From Sphingomonas sp. IC081 (GTDB lineage: Bacteria; Pseudomonadota; Alphaproteobacteria; Sphingomonadales; Sphingomonadaceae), in the NCBI RefSeq assembly GCF_006874585.1, contig NZ_CP029761.1:3684001-3748000 (forward strand): 64,000 bases of DNA, given 5' to 3'. Below are positions 43,836 to 53,196 of the stretch, piece after piece; within the stretch, counting starts at the first letter, position 1, and each line of letters begins with the position of its first letter. A program made the translations under genes and the position numbers. The notes beneath the pieces are model-generated. The model searched no databases. It worked only from the letters and a program-made list of their open reading frames with translations, and had not been told where the DNA came from.

Positions 43836-43860
43836 GGAACCGGATCGCCTGTCCGCCGTT
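43836..43860 (+). promoter_or_regulatory. EcfG-type general stress promoter (GGAAC-N16-CGTT)
   Basis: GGAAC (43836-43840) and CGTT (43857-43860) are separated by exactly 16 bases, the consensus for the alphaproteobacterial general-stress sigma factor EcfG. The next rightward gene is the lipoprotein at 43994, leaving a leader of about 125 bases. Confidence 0.65.
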
Positions 43861-43993
43861 TGGGAGCGCATGCTTGAAACGCACGCGCACGAGGCCTAAT
43901 CCTTGCGCGACCTGTCAGGAAGCGGAACCGGCCCCCCAGGCAGCTGCGTGCGGCCACCGGCGACGACTTCAGCAAAGAGGGAAGACTGAACAC

Positions 43994-44317
43994 ATGCGCA
44001 AGACCATGATCGCCGTGACTGTCGCTGCCGCGGCGCTTTCGCTCGCCGCCTGCTCGCAGAAGACCGAGGATGCCGCCAGCGACACCGCGACCTCGGCTGC
44101 CGAGGACGTATCGCAGGCCGCTGACGACATGGGCGATGCGGTTGACGCCGCGGGTGACAAGGCCGCGCAGGCTGCCGACGACACCAAGGATGCCGCCAGC
44201 GAAGCCGCCAAGTCTGCCGAGAAGACCCTTGACGACACCGCTGCCGATGCTGCCGCCGCTGCGGCCGATGTCACCAATGCGGAGAACGAACCGCATGATT
44301 CCTCGGCCCAGCACTGA
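43994..44317 (+). CDS. Small Ala/Asp-rich lipoprotein, probably stress induced
   Basis: This 107-residue protein has a lipoprotein signal (MRKTMIAVTVAAAALSLAAC) with lipobox LAAC at residues 17-20. The mature part is a highly repetitive Ala/Asp/Lys helix with AADD, AGDKAAQAADDTKDAA-type heptads, like small entericidin or LEA-like stress proteins. GAGGGAAGA lies upstream of the ATG. An EcfG-type promoter and a 20-bp terminator frame it as a single-gene transcript. Its job is unknown; outer-membrane or envelope protection is inferred. Confidence 0.75.
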   Translation: MRKTMIAVTVAAAALSLAACSQKTEDAASDTATSAAEDVSQAADDMGDAVDAAGDKAAQAADDTKDAASEAAKSAEKTLDDTAADAAAAAADVTNAENEPHDSSAQH

Positions 44318-44370
44318 GGGGTCAGGCACTGAGGTGACAAGCCCGGGCTTCGGTCCGGGCAGCCAGCCCC

Positions 44371-44414
44371 AAACGAAAAGGCCCGCCGGAGCGATCCGGC
44401 GGGCCTTTTCGTTT
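44371..44414. terminator. 20-bp perfect bidirectional terminator
   Basis: The arms 44371-44390 and 44395-44414 pair without a mismatch around a GCGA loop, with A-run and T-run ends suited to both strands. It separates the lipoprotein (plus) from the serine hydrolase (minus). A smaller GCCCGG/CCGGGC hairpin precedes it. Confidence 0.88.
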
Positions 44415-44428
44415 GGGAATATCTACTC

Positions 44429-45463
44429 TCAGCGCGCCGAGGCGGTGCGGCGGTAGCTGCCGGCGTCGGCCAGGTAACCTTCGTAGAGTGTGCGGGCGAT
44501 GCTGGCGATGCGTGCTTCGCGGGCCGGGCGGCTGCCCTGGCCCGTGACGTAGATGGCCACAGCATAGGCGCGGCCGTCCGCGGTCTCGATGAAGCCGATG
44601 TCGCTCGAGGTGTTGTTGAGCGAGCCGGTCTTGTGCGAGACGGTGACACCGCTGGGCAGGCCGGCGCGGATGCGGTTGCGTCCGGTGACGCAGCGGCCCA
44701 TCGCGCCCATCAGCACACTGCGGCTGCTTGGGGTCAGCCACTTGCCCTGGTAGATGCCGGTCAGGAGTTCGACCATGGCCAGCGGGGTGGCGCTGTCACG
44801 CTTGTCGACTACCTTGGCGGGATTGATGGCGCCGTCGTCGCGCACCAGCGTGGCGATGTCATGGTCGATGTGCCAGTCCTCGATCCCGGCGCGGCGGACC
44901 CAGGCATTGACGGCGGCGGGGCCGCCGACGACCTTGAGCAGGGCATCGGTCGCATAGTTGTTCGACCGGGTGATCATCAGTTCGAGGAGTTGCCGGGCCG
45001 ACATGTAGGCGCCGGGACGGACCGGGGCGATCGGGCTGGAGAACGGCGCCGAGGCGACCGGGATCATCAGCGGATATTCGCTCGACAGGCTCCACTTGCC
45101 TTTGTCCACGCCGTCCAGGAAAGTGGCGGCGATGGCAACCTTGCTGGTGCTGGCCATCGGGAAGCGCTGGCTGCCCAGCACATCGACGGTGCGGCCGGTG
45201 GAGAGGTCCACCGCGGCCACGCCGATGCGTCCCTGCGAGGCTTCGGCAACGCCGGCCAGACGCCGCTCGAAATCGTTCGAGAACGTTCGCGGCGCACGTT
45301 GTTCGGTGCCGAACACCGAATCAAAGGATTCCTGGAATTCGTCGATGTTGCCCGCATGGGCAGGCGCGAGCGAAACCGCGCCGGCAGCGACAAGTGTTGC
45401 GACCTTCAAGAAGCGCTGCGTGCCGGCAAGGCACCGCGCAACGAGTTTGTCTGCCCCGATCAT
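44429..45463 (-). CDS. Class A beta-lactamase-fold serine hydrolase
   Basis: This 344-residue exported protein has a signal-like N-terminus (VATLVAAGAVSLAPAHA) and the penicillin-recognising motifs STSK (in FPMASTSKV), SNN in place of SDN, and KTG (SHKTGSL). In the omega loop, RDDGAIN aligns with the R-x-E-x-x-x-N block, so the deacylating Glu166 is replaced by Asp. This suggests weak or no beta-lactamase activity, and a role in cell-wall or other ester/amide hydrolysis. A resistance role should not be assumed. Confidence 0.82.
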   Translation of the reverse strand: MIGADKLVARCLAGTQRFLKVATLVAAGAVSLAPAHAGNIDEFQESFDSVFGTEQRAPRTFSNDFERRLAGVAEASQGRIGVAAVDLSTGRTVDVLGSQRFPMASTSKVAIAATFLDGVDKGKWSLSSEYPLMIPVASAPFSSPIAPVRPGAYMSARQLLELMITRSNNYATDALLKVVGGPAAVNAWVRRAGIEDWHIDHDIATLVRDDGAINPAKVVDKRDSATPLAMVELLTGIYQGKWLTPSSRSVLMGAMGRCVTGRNRIRAGLPSGVTVSHKTGSLNNTSSDIGFIETADGRAYAVAIYVTGQGSRPAREARIASIARTLYEGYLADAGSYRRTASAR

Positions 45464-45630
45464 GCAGAACTACCCTAGCTTTTTATCCGTTCCCCAAGAG
45501 TTAATACGGATTCGGCAAAACGCCAGAGCCACGCGACGAACTGCATGGTCCATGCGGGCAATTGCGGGAACCGGCATGATCCTGTCGGTTTCGCGATGGA
45601 TTCGGATTCGCTTGGGCAGGATTGCAAGTC

Positions 45631-45680
45631 CTTCTCGGGCCTCGCCAGGCCTCGTCAGGCTTCGCCAGGCATCGTCGGGC
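45631..45680. repeat. Five imperfect 10-bp tandem repeats
   Basis: The units CTTCTCGGGC, CTCGCCAGGC, CTCGTCAGGC, TTCGCCAGGC and ATCGTCGGGC run head to tail at exact 10-base spacing. They lie in the 301-base gap 45464-45764 between the serine hydrolase and groEL, next to the groEL terminator. Nothing else is visible in that gap. Confidence 0.65.
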
Positions 45681-45696
45681 GGGCGGCAAACGAAAA

Positions 45697-45724
45697 GGGC
45701 CGGAGAGATCGCTCTCTCCGGCCC
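45697..45724 (-). terminator. groESL terminator
   Basis: GGGCCGGAGAGA pairs with TCTCTCCGGCCC around TCGC. On the minus strand it is followed by TTTTCGTTTG, giving an intrinsic terminator about 40 bases after groEL. Confidence 0.85.
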
Positions 45725-45764
45725 CAATTCGCGTCGGTGACGTGGTTGGCTTAGAAGCCGCCCC

Positions 45765-47408
<1,644 letters not shown>

Positions 47409-47455
47409 GTTTTAAATCCTTCCAGAAAATATGAAAAACGCGGAAATTCGGGTGA

Positions 47456-47743
47456 TCAGCCGATCACGCCCAGAATGTCCGATTCCTTCATGATCAGCAG
47501 GTCTTCACCGCCGACCTTGACTTCGGTGCCCGACCACTTGCCGAACAGCACGCGGTCGCCAACCTTGACGTCGAGGGGAGTGATGGTGCCGTTTTCAGCG
47601 CGGGCGCCGGTGCCGACGGCGACGATTTCGCCTTCAGCCGGCTTTTCCTTGGCGCTGTCGGGGATGATGATGCCACCGGCCGTCTTTTCTTCGGCCTCGA
47701 CGCGGCGCACGAGAACACGGTCGTGCAGCGGGCGGAAAGTCAT
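47456..47743 (-). CDS. groS: Co-chaperonin GroES
   Basis: This 95-residue lid of the GroEL chamber starts MTFRPLHDRVLVRRVEAEEKT and has the mobile loop GGIIIPDSAKEKP, the standard GroEL-binding element. I took the ATG at 47743 as the start, because an upstream in-frame ATG would begin inside the CIRCE element. It is the first gene of the heat-shock operon. Confidence 0.97.
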   Translation of the reverse strand: MTFRPLHDRVLVRRVEAEEKTAGGIIIPDSAKEKPAEGEIVAVGTGARAENGTITPLDVKVGDRVLFGKWSGTEVKVGGEDLLIMKESDILGVIG

Positions 47744-47788
47744 GGGATTCTCCCTTATCCTACGAACTAAAAGGGCAAGAAACTGGAA

Positions 47789-47815
47789 TTGGCACTCTAG
47801 CATGCAGAGTGCCAA
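47789..47815. promoter_or_regulatory. CIRCE element (HrcA operator)
   Basis: TTGGCACTC-N9-GAGTGCCAA is a perfect 9-bp inverted repeat matching the CIRCE consensus TTAGCACTC-N9-GAGTGCTAA except for one compensated base per arm. It lies 46 bases before the groES start, so HrcA should repress the operon. Confidence 0.92.
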
Positions 47816-47823
47816 CGGCCGCG

Positions 47824-47852
47824 GATATGGTTCGGCCTCGGGGTCTCGTCAA
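47824..47852 (-). promoter_or_regulatory. groESL promoter
   Basis: On the minus strand, TTGACG (47852-47847) and CATATC (47829-47824) are separated by 17 bases, just upstream of CIRCE. The CTTGAC part also fits heat-shock sigma promoters of alphaproteobacteria. Confidence 0.6.
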
Positions 47853-47928
47853 GCGATGACCCGTCAAAAAATTTCAGGACGGTGTAAGCGCGGGATGAGA
47901 CGAGTGCATGACGGTCTCGCTTCCAGCC

Positions 47929-49338
47929 TCACATCGGCGCGAGGTGGAACCGCTCGCGCCAGTGCCAGCGCACCAGCAGCAGGATGGCCGCGGCGGTCAG
48001 GCCGACGGCAAGGCCGATCCACACACCGACGCCTTCCAGCGGGGTGAACAGGCCAAGCGCGGCAGAGGTCGCGAAGCCCGCCACCCAGTAGCCGAACAGG
48101 GCGATCATCATCGGCACGCGGGTATCCTGAATGCCGCGCAGGGCGCCGGCGACGACGGCCTGCAAGCCATCGGTCAGCTGGAATATCGCTGCCACGAACA
48201 GGAACTGCAGGGCAAAGGCGACCAGCACCGCGTTCTCGGGGGCGCTCACGTCGACATAGGCCGAGAGGATGAAGCGGGGGAACGCCAGCATGGTCGAGGC
48301 CGAGACGATCATGAACGCCATCGAGATCGCGATCGCTGCGCTGCCGGCATGGCCGACGCCGTGCCTGTTGCCCGCGCCGTAGTGATAGCCGACGCGGATC
48401 GTTGCGGCCTGGCCGACGCCGAACGGCACCTGGAAGGCGAAGGCGGCGATCTGCAGGGCGACGGTGTGGGCGGCCAGCTGCGCCTCGCCGATCCGGCCCA
48501 TCAGGAAGGCGGCGCCCGAAAACAGGCCGCCCTCGGCGATCAGCGTGGCGGCGATCGGCAGGCCGAGCGCGAGGATCTGGCGCATGCGTTCGGTCTCGAT
48601 CCGCCACATCCGGCCGAACACGTGGTAGCGGCGCAGCTTGCGGTCGGCCGAGATGGCCAGGGCATAGGCGATGACGGTCATGCAGGCGGTAAGAATGCTC
48701 GACAGCGCCGAGCCGGTCAGGCCCAGTGCCGGGAAGCCGAAGTGGCCAAAGACCAGCGTGTAGTTGCCCAGCACGTTGACGAGGATGGACAAGGCGGTAA
48801 TCGCCGTGGCGAAGAACGGCCGTCCCAGCGCGGAGACAAACGTGCGCAACACGTTGGCCACCGCCATCGGCACGATCGCGATCGCGATCACCCGGATGAA
48901 GTGGCCGGACAGTGCGACCACTTCGGGTGCCTGCCCGGTCAGCCGCATGAAGGCGCCGCCGAAAAAGCACAGGCCGATGCAGGCCGCACCGATCAGCACC
49001 GCGATCCACAGCGCCATGCGGGTAGAGCGACGCACCTCCCGCACCGAGTTGTGGCGGCGGCCGATTTCTGCGGCGATCAGCGGGGCGACCGCGCCGGTAA
49101 CGCCGTTGAGCCCCATCGCCAGCAGCGCAACGATGGCAACGGCAAGGCTCGAGGCGGCCAGTGCCAGTTGGCCAAGCCGGGCGACAAAGATCACGTCGGT
49201 GGCGAAGACCGCCATCTGCAGCAGGTTGGCAAGCGCCAGCGGTCCGGCGAGGCGCAGGGTGGCCGCCAGTTCGGTGCGGAAGGTCGAGGGCAGGTCACGT
49301 GTCGCCATGGTCGCCGGGCGATAGGCGTTTGGGACCAT
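47929..49338 (-). CDS. MATE-family multidrug efflux transporter
   Basis: This protein of up to 469 residues has twelve predicted membrane helices in two MATE halves, with LALANLLQMAVFATDVIFVARLG and GLPIAATLIAEGGLFSGAAF as equivalent segments. MATE transporters exchange Na+ or H+ for cationic drugs or metabolites. An alternative ATG at 49308 (MATRDLPSTF) is equally plausible, as neither start has a clear ribosome site. It is divergent from the lipoprotein cytochrome gene. Confidence 0.87.
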   Translation of the reverse strand: MVPNAYRPATMATRDLPSTFRTELAATLRLAGPLALANLLQMAVFATDVIFVARLGQLALAASSLAVAIVALLAMGLNGVTGAVAPLIAAEIGRRHNSVREVRRSTRMALWIAVLIGAACIGLCFFGGAFMRLTGQAPEVVALSGHFIRVIAIAIVPMAVANVLRTFVSALGRPFFATAITALSILVNVLGNYTLVFGHFGFPALGLTGSALSSILTACMTVIAYALAISADRKLRRYHVFGRMWRIETERMRQILALGLPIAATLIAEGGLFSGAAFLMGRIGEAQLAAHTVALQIAAFAFQVPFGVGQAATIRVGYHYGAGNRHGVGHAGSAAIAISMAFMIVSASTMLAFPRFILSAYVDVSAPENAVLVAFALQFLFVAAIFQLTDGLQAVVAGALRGIQDTRVPMMIALFGYWVAGFATSAALGLFTPLEGVGVWIGLAVGLTAAAILLLVRWHWRERFHLAPM

Positions 49339-49448
49339 GAACGAAAGCGGATTTGCGCTGGATCAGTCACTTCCCTTCAAGGTCCCGACATAATACGGAA
49401 CGTCGCCGAAAAGGACCGACAGGTCAGGCCAGGTTTTGGAGCTTCCGC

Positions 49449-49907
49449 ATGAAACTGAAGTCGATGATCACCATCGCGCCGCTTGCGCTGCTAGCGGCCT
49501 GTGGAGGATCGGGCGGGGATTCTGCCAGCCAATCCGGCAGCGCGTCGGGGAACGAAAAGCCGTCGGCGGCGTCTGCCACGACGACGCAGCCCGAACCTGC
49601 AGCGGCCAGCAGCGCGGAGACGGCGCCCCCGGCATTCGCGATCTGCCGGTCGTGCCACTCGGTGGAGGCCGGGCGCAACGGCGTCGGGCCGACGCTGCAC
49701 GGCATCGTTGGCAGCAAGGCCGGCGATGTCGCTGGTTTCCCGTTCAGTTCGGCGCTGCGCCAGTCCGGCATAACCTGGGATCGCCAGGCGCTCGATACCT
49801 GGCTGCAGGGGCCGATGAAGATGGTGCCGGGCACACGCATGGTGATCGCGGTTCCCGATCCCGTGAAGCGCGCCGAGATCATCGATTACCTCGAAAAGCA
49901 GAAGTAG
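49449..49907 (+). CDS. Lipoprotein cytochrome c
   Basis: This 152-residue protein has a lipoprotein signal with lipobox LLAAC. A Ser/Ala/Gly-rich linker follows, then a class I cytochrome c domain with haem site CRSCH and a Met ligand in PGTRM. The FPFSSALRQSG block resembles the CycM-type cytochrome at 17098, but the two are not close copies. It should sit on the periplasmic side of a membrane. GGAG precedes the ATG. Confidence 0.85.
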   Translation: MKLKSMITIAPLALLAACGGSGGDSASQSGSASGNEKPSAASATTTQPEPAAASSAETAPPAFAICRSCHSVEAGRNGVGPTLHGIVGSKAGDVAGFPFSSALRQSGITWDRQALDTWLQGPMKMVPGTRMVIAVPDPVKRAEIIDYLEKQK

Positions 49908-49925
49908 TCGGGCTGCATAGGAAAA

Positions 49926-49963
49926 GGGCGCCGCCGCGGGGGGATGCGGTGGCGCCCTCTCTT
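49926..49963. terminator. Terminator after lipoprotein cytochrome c
   Basis: GGGCGCCGCCGC (49926-49937) pairs with GCGGTGGCGCCC (49946-49957), followed by TCTCTT. Convergent gene on the other side. Confidence 0.75.
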
Positions 49964-50014
49964 CCGGACCTCATCGGGGGTAGGGGATGGCGAGGCCGGG
50001 GATGATTTCGGGTT

Positions 50015-50668
50015 TCAGATCGTGGTGGCGGGCATGGCCTGTCTGGGTGGTTCCGCCGGCCTTTCGACCTTGGCCGGGATTGTTCTGGTAGAGGGGCTGA
50101 CCGCCTCGCACCTATCCGACGCCGCCTGTGTGATCTTTGGTGCGGAGCCCGAACCGTCGGAGCTGTAGGACACCGCGCGGGTGCAGCCGTTGGCGTCGGT
50201 GCTTGTCGAATAGTACGTCACCTGCGCGCCTTTCGGCATGACTCCGGTCATGTTGCCGGTCATTACGAGGGGTGATCCGCCCGAGGGGGCGTCCTGGGCG
50301 GCGGCCTGTTGTTGTATCCTGGCCGCGTGGGCCTGAATCATTGCCGCCTGTTGCATCATGACATTCATGCGCGCGTCCATGATTGCGGCGATGGCGTCCA
50401 TGGCGGCGAAGGGATCGGCCATGTCCGGCATGGCTGCGGACTGGACCCGGTCGGCGGGAACGACCTCGACTTTGGGAGCGACCTCACCGGAATACTGGAC
50501 CTGCACGATCGAGCCGTCAGGGGCATTGACGTTCATCGTGTGCAGTCTTGCAGCGGCGGATTCGGCTTCGGCTGCGCCGGCGCCCAGAATGACCAGAGCG
50601 GCAGCGCCCAGCAGGTACTTTCTCGCCTGAAACCTCGTCGTCCGCATCTTGCTCGAACGCATTCGCAT
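50015..50668 (-). CDS. Secreted protein of unknown function
   Basis: This 217-residue protein has a signal peptide (YLLGAAALVILGAGAAEAE) after a basic N-terminus. A Met/Gln/Ala-rich helical middle follows (MDARMNVMMQQAAMIQAHAARIQQQ in outline), then a short beta segment with TGNMTGVMPKGAQVTYYS and two cysteines that could pair. It has no family I recognise. AGGAG lies 11 bases before the ATG at 50668; a later ATG (MRTTRFQ) would also keep the signal peptide. Confidence 0.65.
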   Translation of the reverse strand: MRMRSSKMRTTRFQARKYLLGAAALVILGAGAAEAESAAARLHTMNVNAPDGSIVQVQYSGEVAPKVEVVPADRVQSAAMPDMADPFAAMDAIAAIMDARMNVMMQQAAMIQAHAARIQQQAAAQDAPSGGSPLVMTGNMTGVMPKGAQVTYYSTSTDANGCTRAVSYSSDGSGSAPKITQAASDRCEAVSPSTRTIPAKVERPAEPPRQAMPATTI

Positions 50669-50747
50669 GAGAGGGCAAGCTCCTTTGTGACTCGTCCTTT
50701 ACCGGACGCAAGCTGCTACCGGGAAGCTGAACGCCGGATGACCCGTT

Positions 50748-51695
50748 TCACAGCGGATGGATCATCGCGACGTTGCAGCGTTCGTAGCGCGCTCCGTAAC
50801 GCTCCATGATTCCGGCATCGTGGCGGAAGCCCAGTTTTTCATAGAGATGGATCGCCGCTTCACATTTCCTGTTGGTGAGCAGGTAGAGCGGATCGGCGCC
50901 CATCTCGCGGGCCCGGGCGATCATTGCGCCCAGCAGGAACTCGCCCGCCTTCAGGCCGCGCGCGGAGGAGCGCACACCCATCTTGGTCAGTTCGAAGGCA
51001 TGCGCGCCGGTTTTCTGGAGCGCGCAAGTGCCGACGATACCCAGCCCCTCTGCCTCGACGAACAGGATCGTGCCCCCCGGATCAAGGATGCGCGCGCGAG
51101 GGTTTTCCAGTACCTCGCGGTCGGTGGGTTCGAGGCGGAACATCGCCTCGATCCATTCGGCATTGATGTCGTGGAATTCGGGGGCGAGCTGGTCGGAGAA
51201 TTCGCGAACCGTCAGGCGCGGTTGGCCGAGGCGGGCATGGCGTTCCACCATCGAGGATTCGCTCAAGGCCATCTCGATCCGGGTGATGTGCTGCAGCAGT
51301 TCGGAGGTGCGTCCCTCGCACATCTCGTCCACGGCGCGGCCGATGCCGGGCCAGACCTGCAGCTTGACCCGCGCCATCGCGGACTTCCCGGCCGGGGTTA
51401 GCGAGAGAAGCCGCTGGCGCAGGTCCGCGCCCGACCTGGCTTCGACCAGGCCGAGTTCGACAAGCTGGCCGATCGCGCGTGTCACTCCGGGCTGGCTGGA
51501 GCCGACCGCGTCGGCCAGTTGTCCCACCGTCATGTCGCCGTCGTCGAGCGCGGTCAGCAGCGGGACCTGGCTGGGCTGGATGCCGAGGCCGGTGTCCTCG
51601 ATGATCCGCGCCGCCTCGCCTTGCAGGCGTTCGGCCAGGCGTTTCATGCGGCTGCCGAGAAGAATACCGCCCAACCGGGCCACGACGTCGGTCAT
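50748..51695 (-). CDS. MarR-type regulator fused to a GNAT acetyltransferase
   Basis: This 315-residue fusion has an N-terminal MarR winged-helix domain (residues 1-150; DMTVGQLADAVGSSQPGVTRAIGQLVELG in outline, then RSGADLRQRLLSLT as the wing). A C-terminal GNAT domain follows (residues 160-315) with SSARGLKAGEFLLGAMI and AIHLYEKLGFRHD. Such fusions are a known arrangement; the acetyl-CoA part may sense metabolites or acetylate a target. The ATG at 51695 has GGAGA at good spacing; the upstream ATG does not. An AT-rich stretch at 51706-51730 before the gene may be its own operator. Confidence 0.85.
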   Translation of the reverse strand: MTDVVARLGGILLGSRMKRLAERLQGEAARIIEDTGLGIQPSQVPLLTALDDGDMTVGQLADAVGSSQPGVTRAIGQLVELGLVEARSGADLRQRLLSLTPAGKSAMARVKLQVWPGIGRAVDEMCEGRTSELLQHITRIEMALSESSMVERHARLGQPRLTVREFSDQLAPEFHDINAEWIEAMFRLEPTDREVLENPRARILDPGGTILFVEAEGLGIVGTCALQKTGAHAFELTKMGVRSSARGLKAGEFLLGAMIARAREMGADPLYLLTNRKCEAAIHLYEKLGFRHDAGIMERYGARYERCNVAMIHPL

Positions 51696-51797
51696 GAGAA
51701 TCTCCATATCAAGTTATATATCTCGTTATGGAAATGGTCGTGCCGGGTCAAGCGGACATGATCATGCATGATGGGCGTTTCCGGACGCCATAAACGA

Positions 51798-51825
51798 AAA
51801 GGGCGGCCCCGAGAGGCCGCCCTTT
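51798..51825 (-). terminator. rplJL terminator
   Basis: AAAGGGCGGCC (51798-51808) pairs with GGCCGCCCTTT (51815-51825). On the minus strand the stem runs out into a T-rich TTTTCGTTTA tail, placed 34 bases after the rplL stop. Confidence 0.82.
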
Positions 51826-51858
51826 CCTTTTTCTGCTCGGAAGAACCCGAGAAGAAGA

Positions 51859-52230
51859 TTACTTGAGCTCGACGGTGCCGCCGGCTTCTTCGATCTTCTT
51901 CTTGATTTCTTCGGCTTCAGCCTTCGAAGCGCCTTCCTTGACGGCCTTCGGGGCGCCTTCGACGAGAGCCTTGGCTTCAGCCAGGCCCAGACCGGTGATG
52001 GCGCGGACTTCCTTGATGACGTTGATCTTCTTGCCACCGTCGCCGGTGAGGATCACGTCGAATTCAGTCTTTTCTTCAACAGCGGCGGCTTCGCCGGCCG
52101 GGGCAGCAGCCACGGCAACGGCAGCAGCGGCGGAAACGCCCCATGCTTCTTCGAGAGCCTTGGCGAGGTCAGCGGCCTCGAGGACGGTCAGCTGCGACAG
52201 TTCTTCAACAAGCTTGGCGATATCGGCCAT
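51859..52230 (-). CDS. rplL: 50S ribosomal protein L7/L12
   Basis: This 123-residue stalk protein has an N-terminal dimerisation helix (DIAKLVEELSQLTVLEAADL), an Ala/Val hinge (AAAVAVAAAPAG) and a C-terminal factor-binding domain with KINVIKEVRAITGLGLAEAK. Multiple copies on L10 recruit translation GTPases. GGAG lies before the ATG. It follows rplJ by about 90 bases. Confidence 0.96.
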   Translation of the reverse strand: MADIAKLVEELSQLTVLEAADLAKALEEAWGVSAAAAVAVAAAPAGEAAAVEEKTEFDVILTGDGGKKINVIKEVRAITGLGLAEAKALVEGAPKAVKEGASKAEAEEIKKKIEEAGGTVELK

Positions 52231-52317
52231 GATAATAACTCCTGATCTGTGGTCCCGGGGTGCTGGATGCGGTCCGCCGGGATAAATCGTTACGAAATGA
52301 ATTGCTTAAGCTTGAAC

Positions 52318-52830
52318 TCAAGCAGCCTTGTCGGCGTAGGCAGCGAAGACGCGCGCCAGCTTGGCCGCCGGAGCGGTCTGCAGCTGGGCGATCTTGGTCG
52401 CCGGAGCCTGAACGAGGCCGATGAGCTTGGCGCGCAGTTCGTCGAGCGAGGGCATCGAGGCGAGAGCCTTGACACCAGCCGCATCCAGAACCTGCGAACC
52501 CATCGAGCCGCCGACGATCTCGATCTTGTCGGTCGTCTTGGCGAAGTCGACGACGGCCTTGGCAGCTGCGACGGGGTCCACCGAAGTGGCGATGGCCGTC
52601 GGGCCGGTCAGGAAGTCGCCGATACCGACGTAGTCGGTGTCCGCGATGGCAAGCTTGGCAAGACTGTTCTTTGCAACCTTGTAGGTAGCACCGGCTTCAC
52701 GGATCTTGCCGCGCAGGGCGGTGGACTGGGCCACCGACATGCCGAGGTTGCGGGTGATGACCACCACGCCGACCTCGTTGAAGACCGCGTTGAGCTGGGC
52801 GACCGAATCGGCTTTCTGCAAACGATCCAT
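52318..52830 (-). CDS. rplJ: 50S ribosomal protein L10
   Basis: This 170-residue stalk base protein binds 23S rRNA and carries L7/L12 dimers on its C-terminal helix. It begins MDRLQKADSVAQLNAVF, has LRGKIREAGATYKVAKNSL typical of L10, and ends in an Ala-rich helix. GGAGTAAGGC precedes the ATG. In most bacteria rplKA lie upstream and rpoBC downstream; here neither is joined to it. Confidence 0.95.
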   Translation of the reverse strand: MDRLQKADSVAQLNAVFNEVGVVVITRNLGMSVAQSTALRGKIREAGATYKVAKNSLAKLAIADTDYVGIGDFLTGPTAIATSVDPVAAAKAVVDFAKTTDKIEIVGGSMGSQVLDAAGVKALASMPSLDELRAKLIGLVQAPATKIAQLQTAPAAKLARVFAAYADKAA

Positions 52831-53097
52831 GCCTTACTCCTTCACATGTGACCGTTTGGAACTTGCGTTCCGCACGGCCGGCTACGTTTGTCCGAAGCGC
52901 TGATGCGCTTCGAGCGGGTCCGTTGGCGATGGGGAAGGAGTTCTTCGGGGTGAAACCCGAATAGGGCACCACGCTTCATAAGGAGCGAGGGCCGGAAAAT
53001 TTCCTGTTCCCCGTCTAGGCTGGAAATTAAGCACCCGCAAAATCGGGAGCACCAACTGTCTCGGACGGATGAACGAAGGGCCGGGGCCCAACGGTTC
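52831..53097 (-). promoter_or_regulatory. rplJL 5' leader region
   Basis: The 358-base gap upstream of rplJ holds no ORF. On the minus strand it contains a GAAGCGCATCAGCGCTTC hairpin (52896-52913) and a second GGGTTTCACCC hairpin near 52959. L10-L12 usually binds such a leader to control its own translation, so an autoregulatory leader is likely. I could not fix the promoter. Confidence 0.45.
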
Positions 53098-53125
53098 GAG
53101 GGCGCCTTTGCCGCAAAGCGCCCTC
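53098..53125 (-). terminator. Hairpin after the HTH gene
   Basis: GAGGGCGC (53098-53105) pairs with GCGCCCTC (53118-53125), with an inner TTTG/CAAA pairing. It lies 64 bases downstream of the HTH gene and may separate that operon from rplJL. There is no strong T-run. Confidence 0.5.
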
Positions 53126-53147
53126 GGAGTCAAGTGAGTCGGTCCCG

Positions 53148-53196
53148 GCTCTCAGGCCCGGCTTTCAGGCGAGCTTTCAGGCCAGCTTTCAGGCCT
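53148..53196. repeat. Four 12-13 bp tandem repeats over the HTH stop codon
   Basis: The units are GCTCTCAGGCCCG, GCTTTCAGGCGA, GCTTTCAGGCCA and GCTTTCAGGCCT, head to tail. The last covers the end of the HTH coding region and its stop codon. Confidence 0.7.

Noticed and set aside
44429..45463. Antibiotic-resistance beta-lactamase call
   Set aside because: The omega-loop base appears to be Asp and the SDN motif is SNN, so a resistance role is not supported by sequence.
45470..45727. 85-codon minus-strand frame between groEL and the hydrolase
   Set aside because: It consists largely of the tandem repeats and the terminator stem and has no ribosome site.
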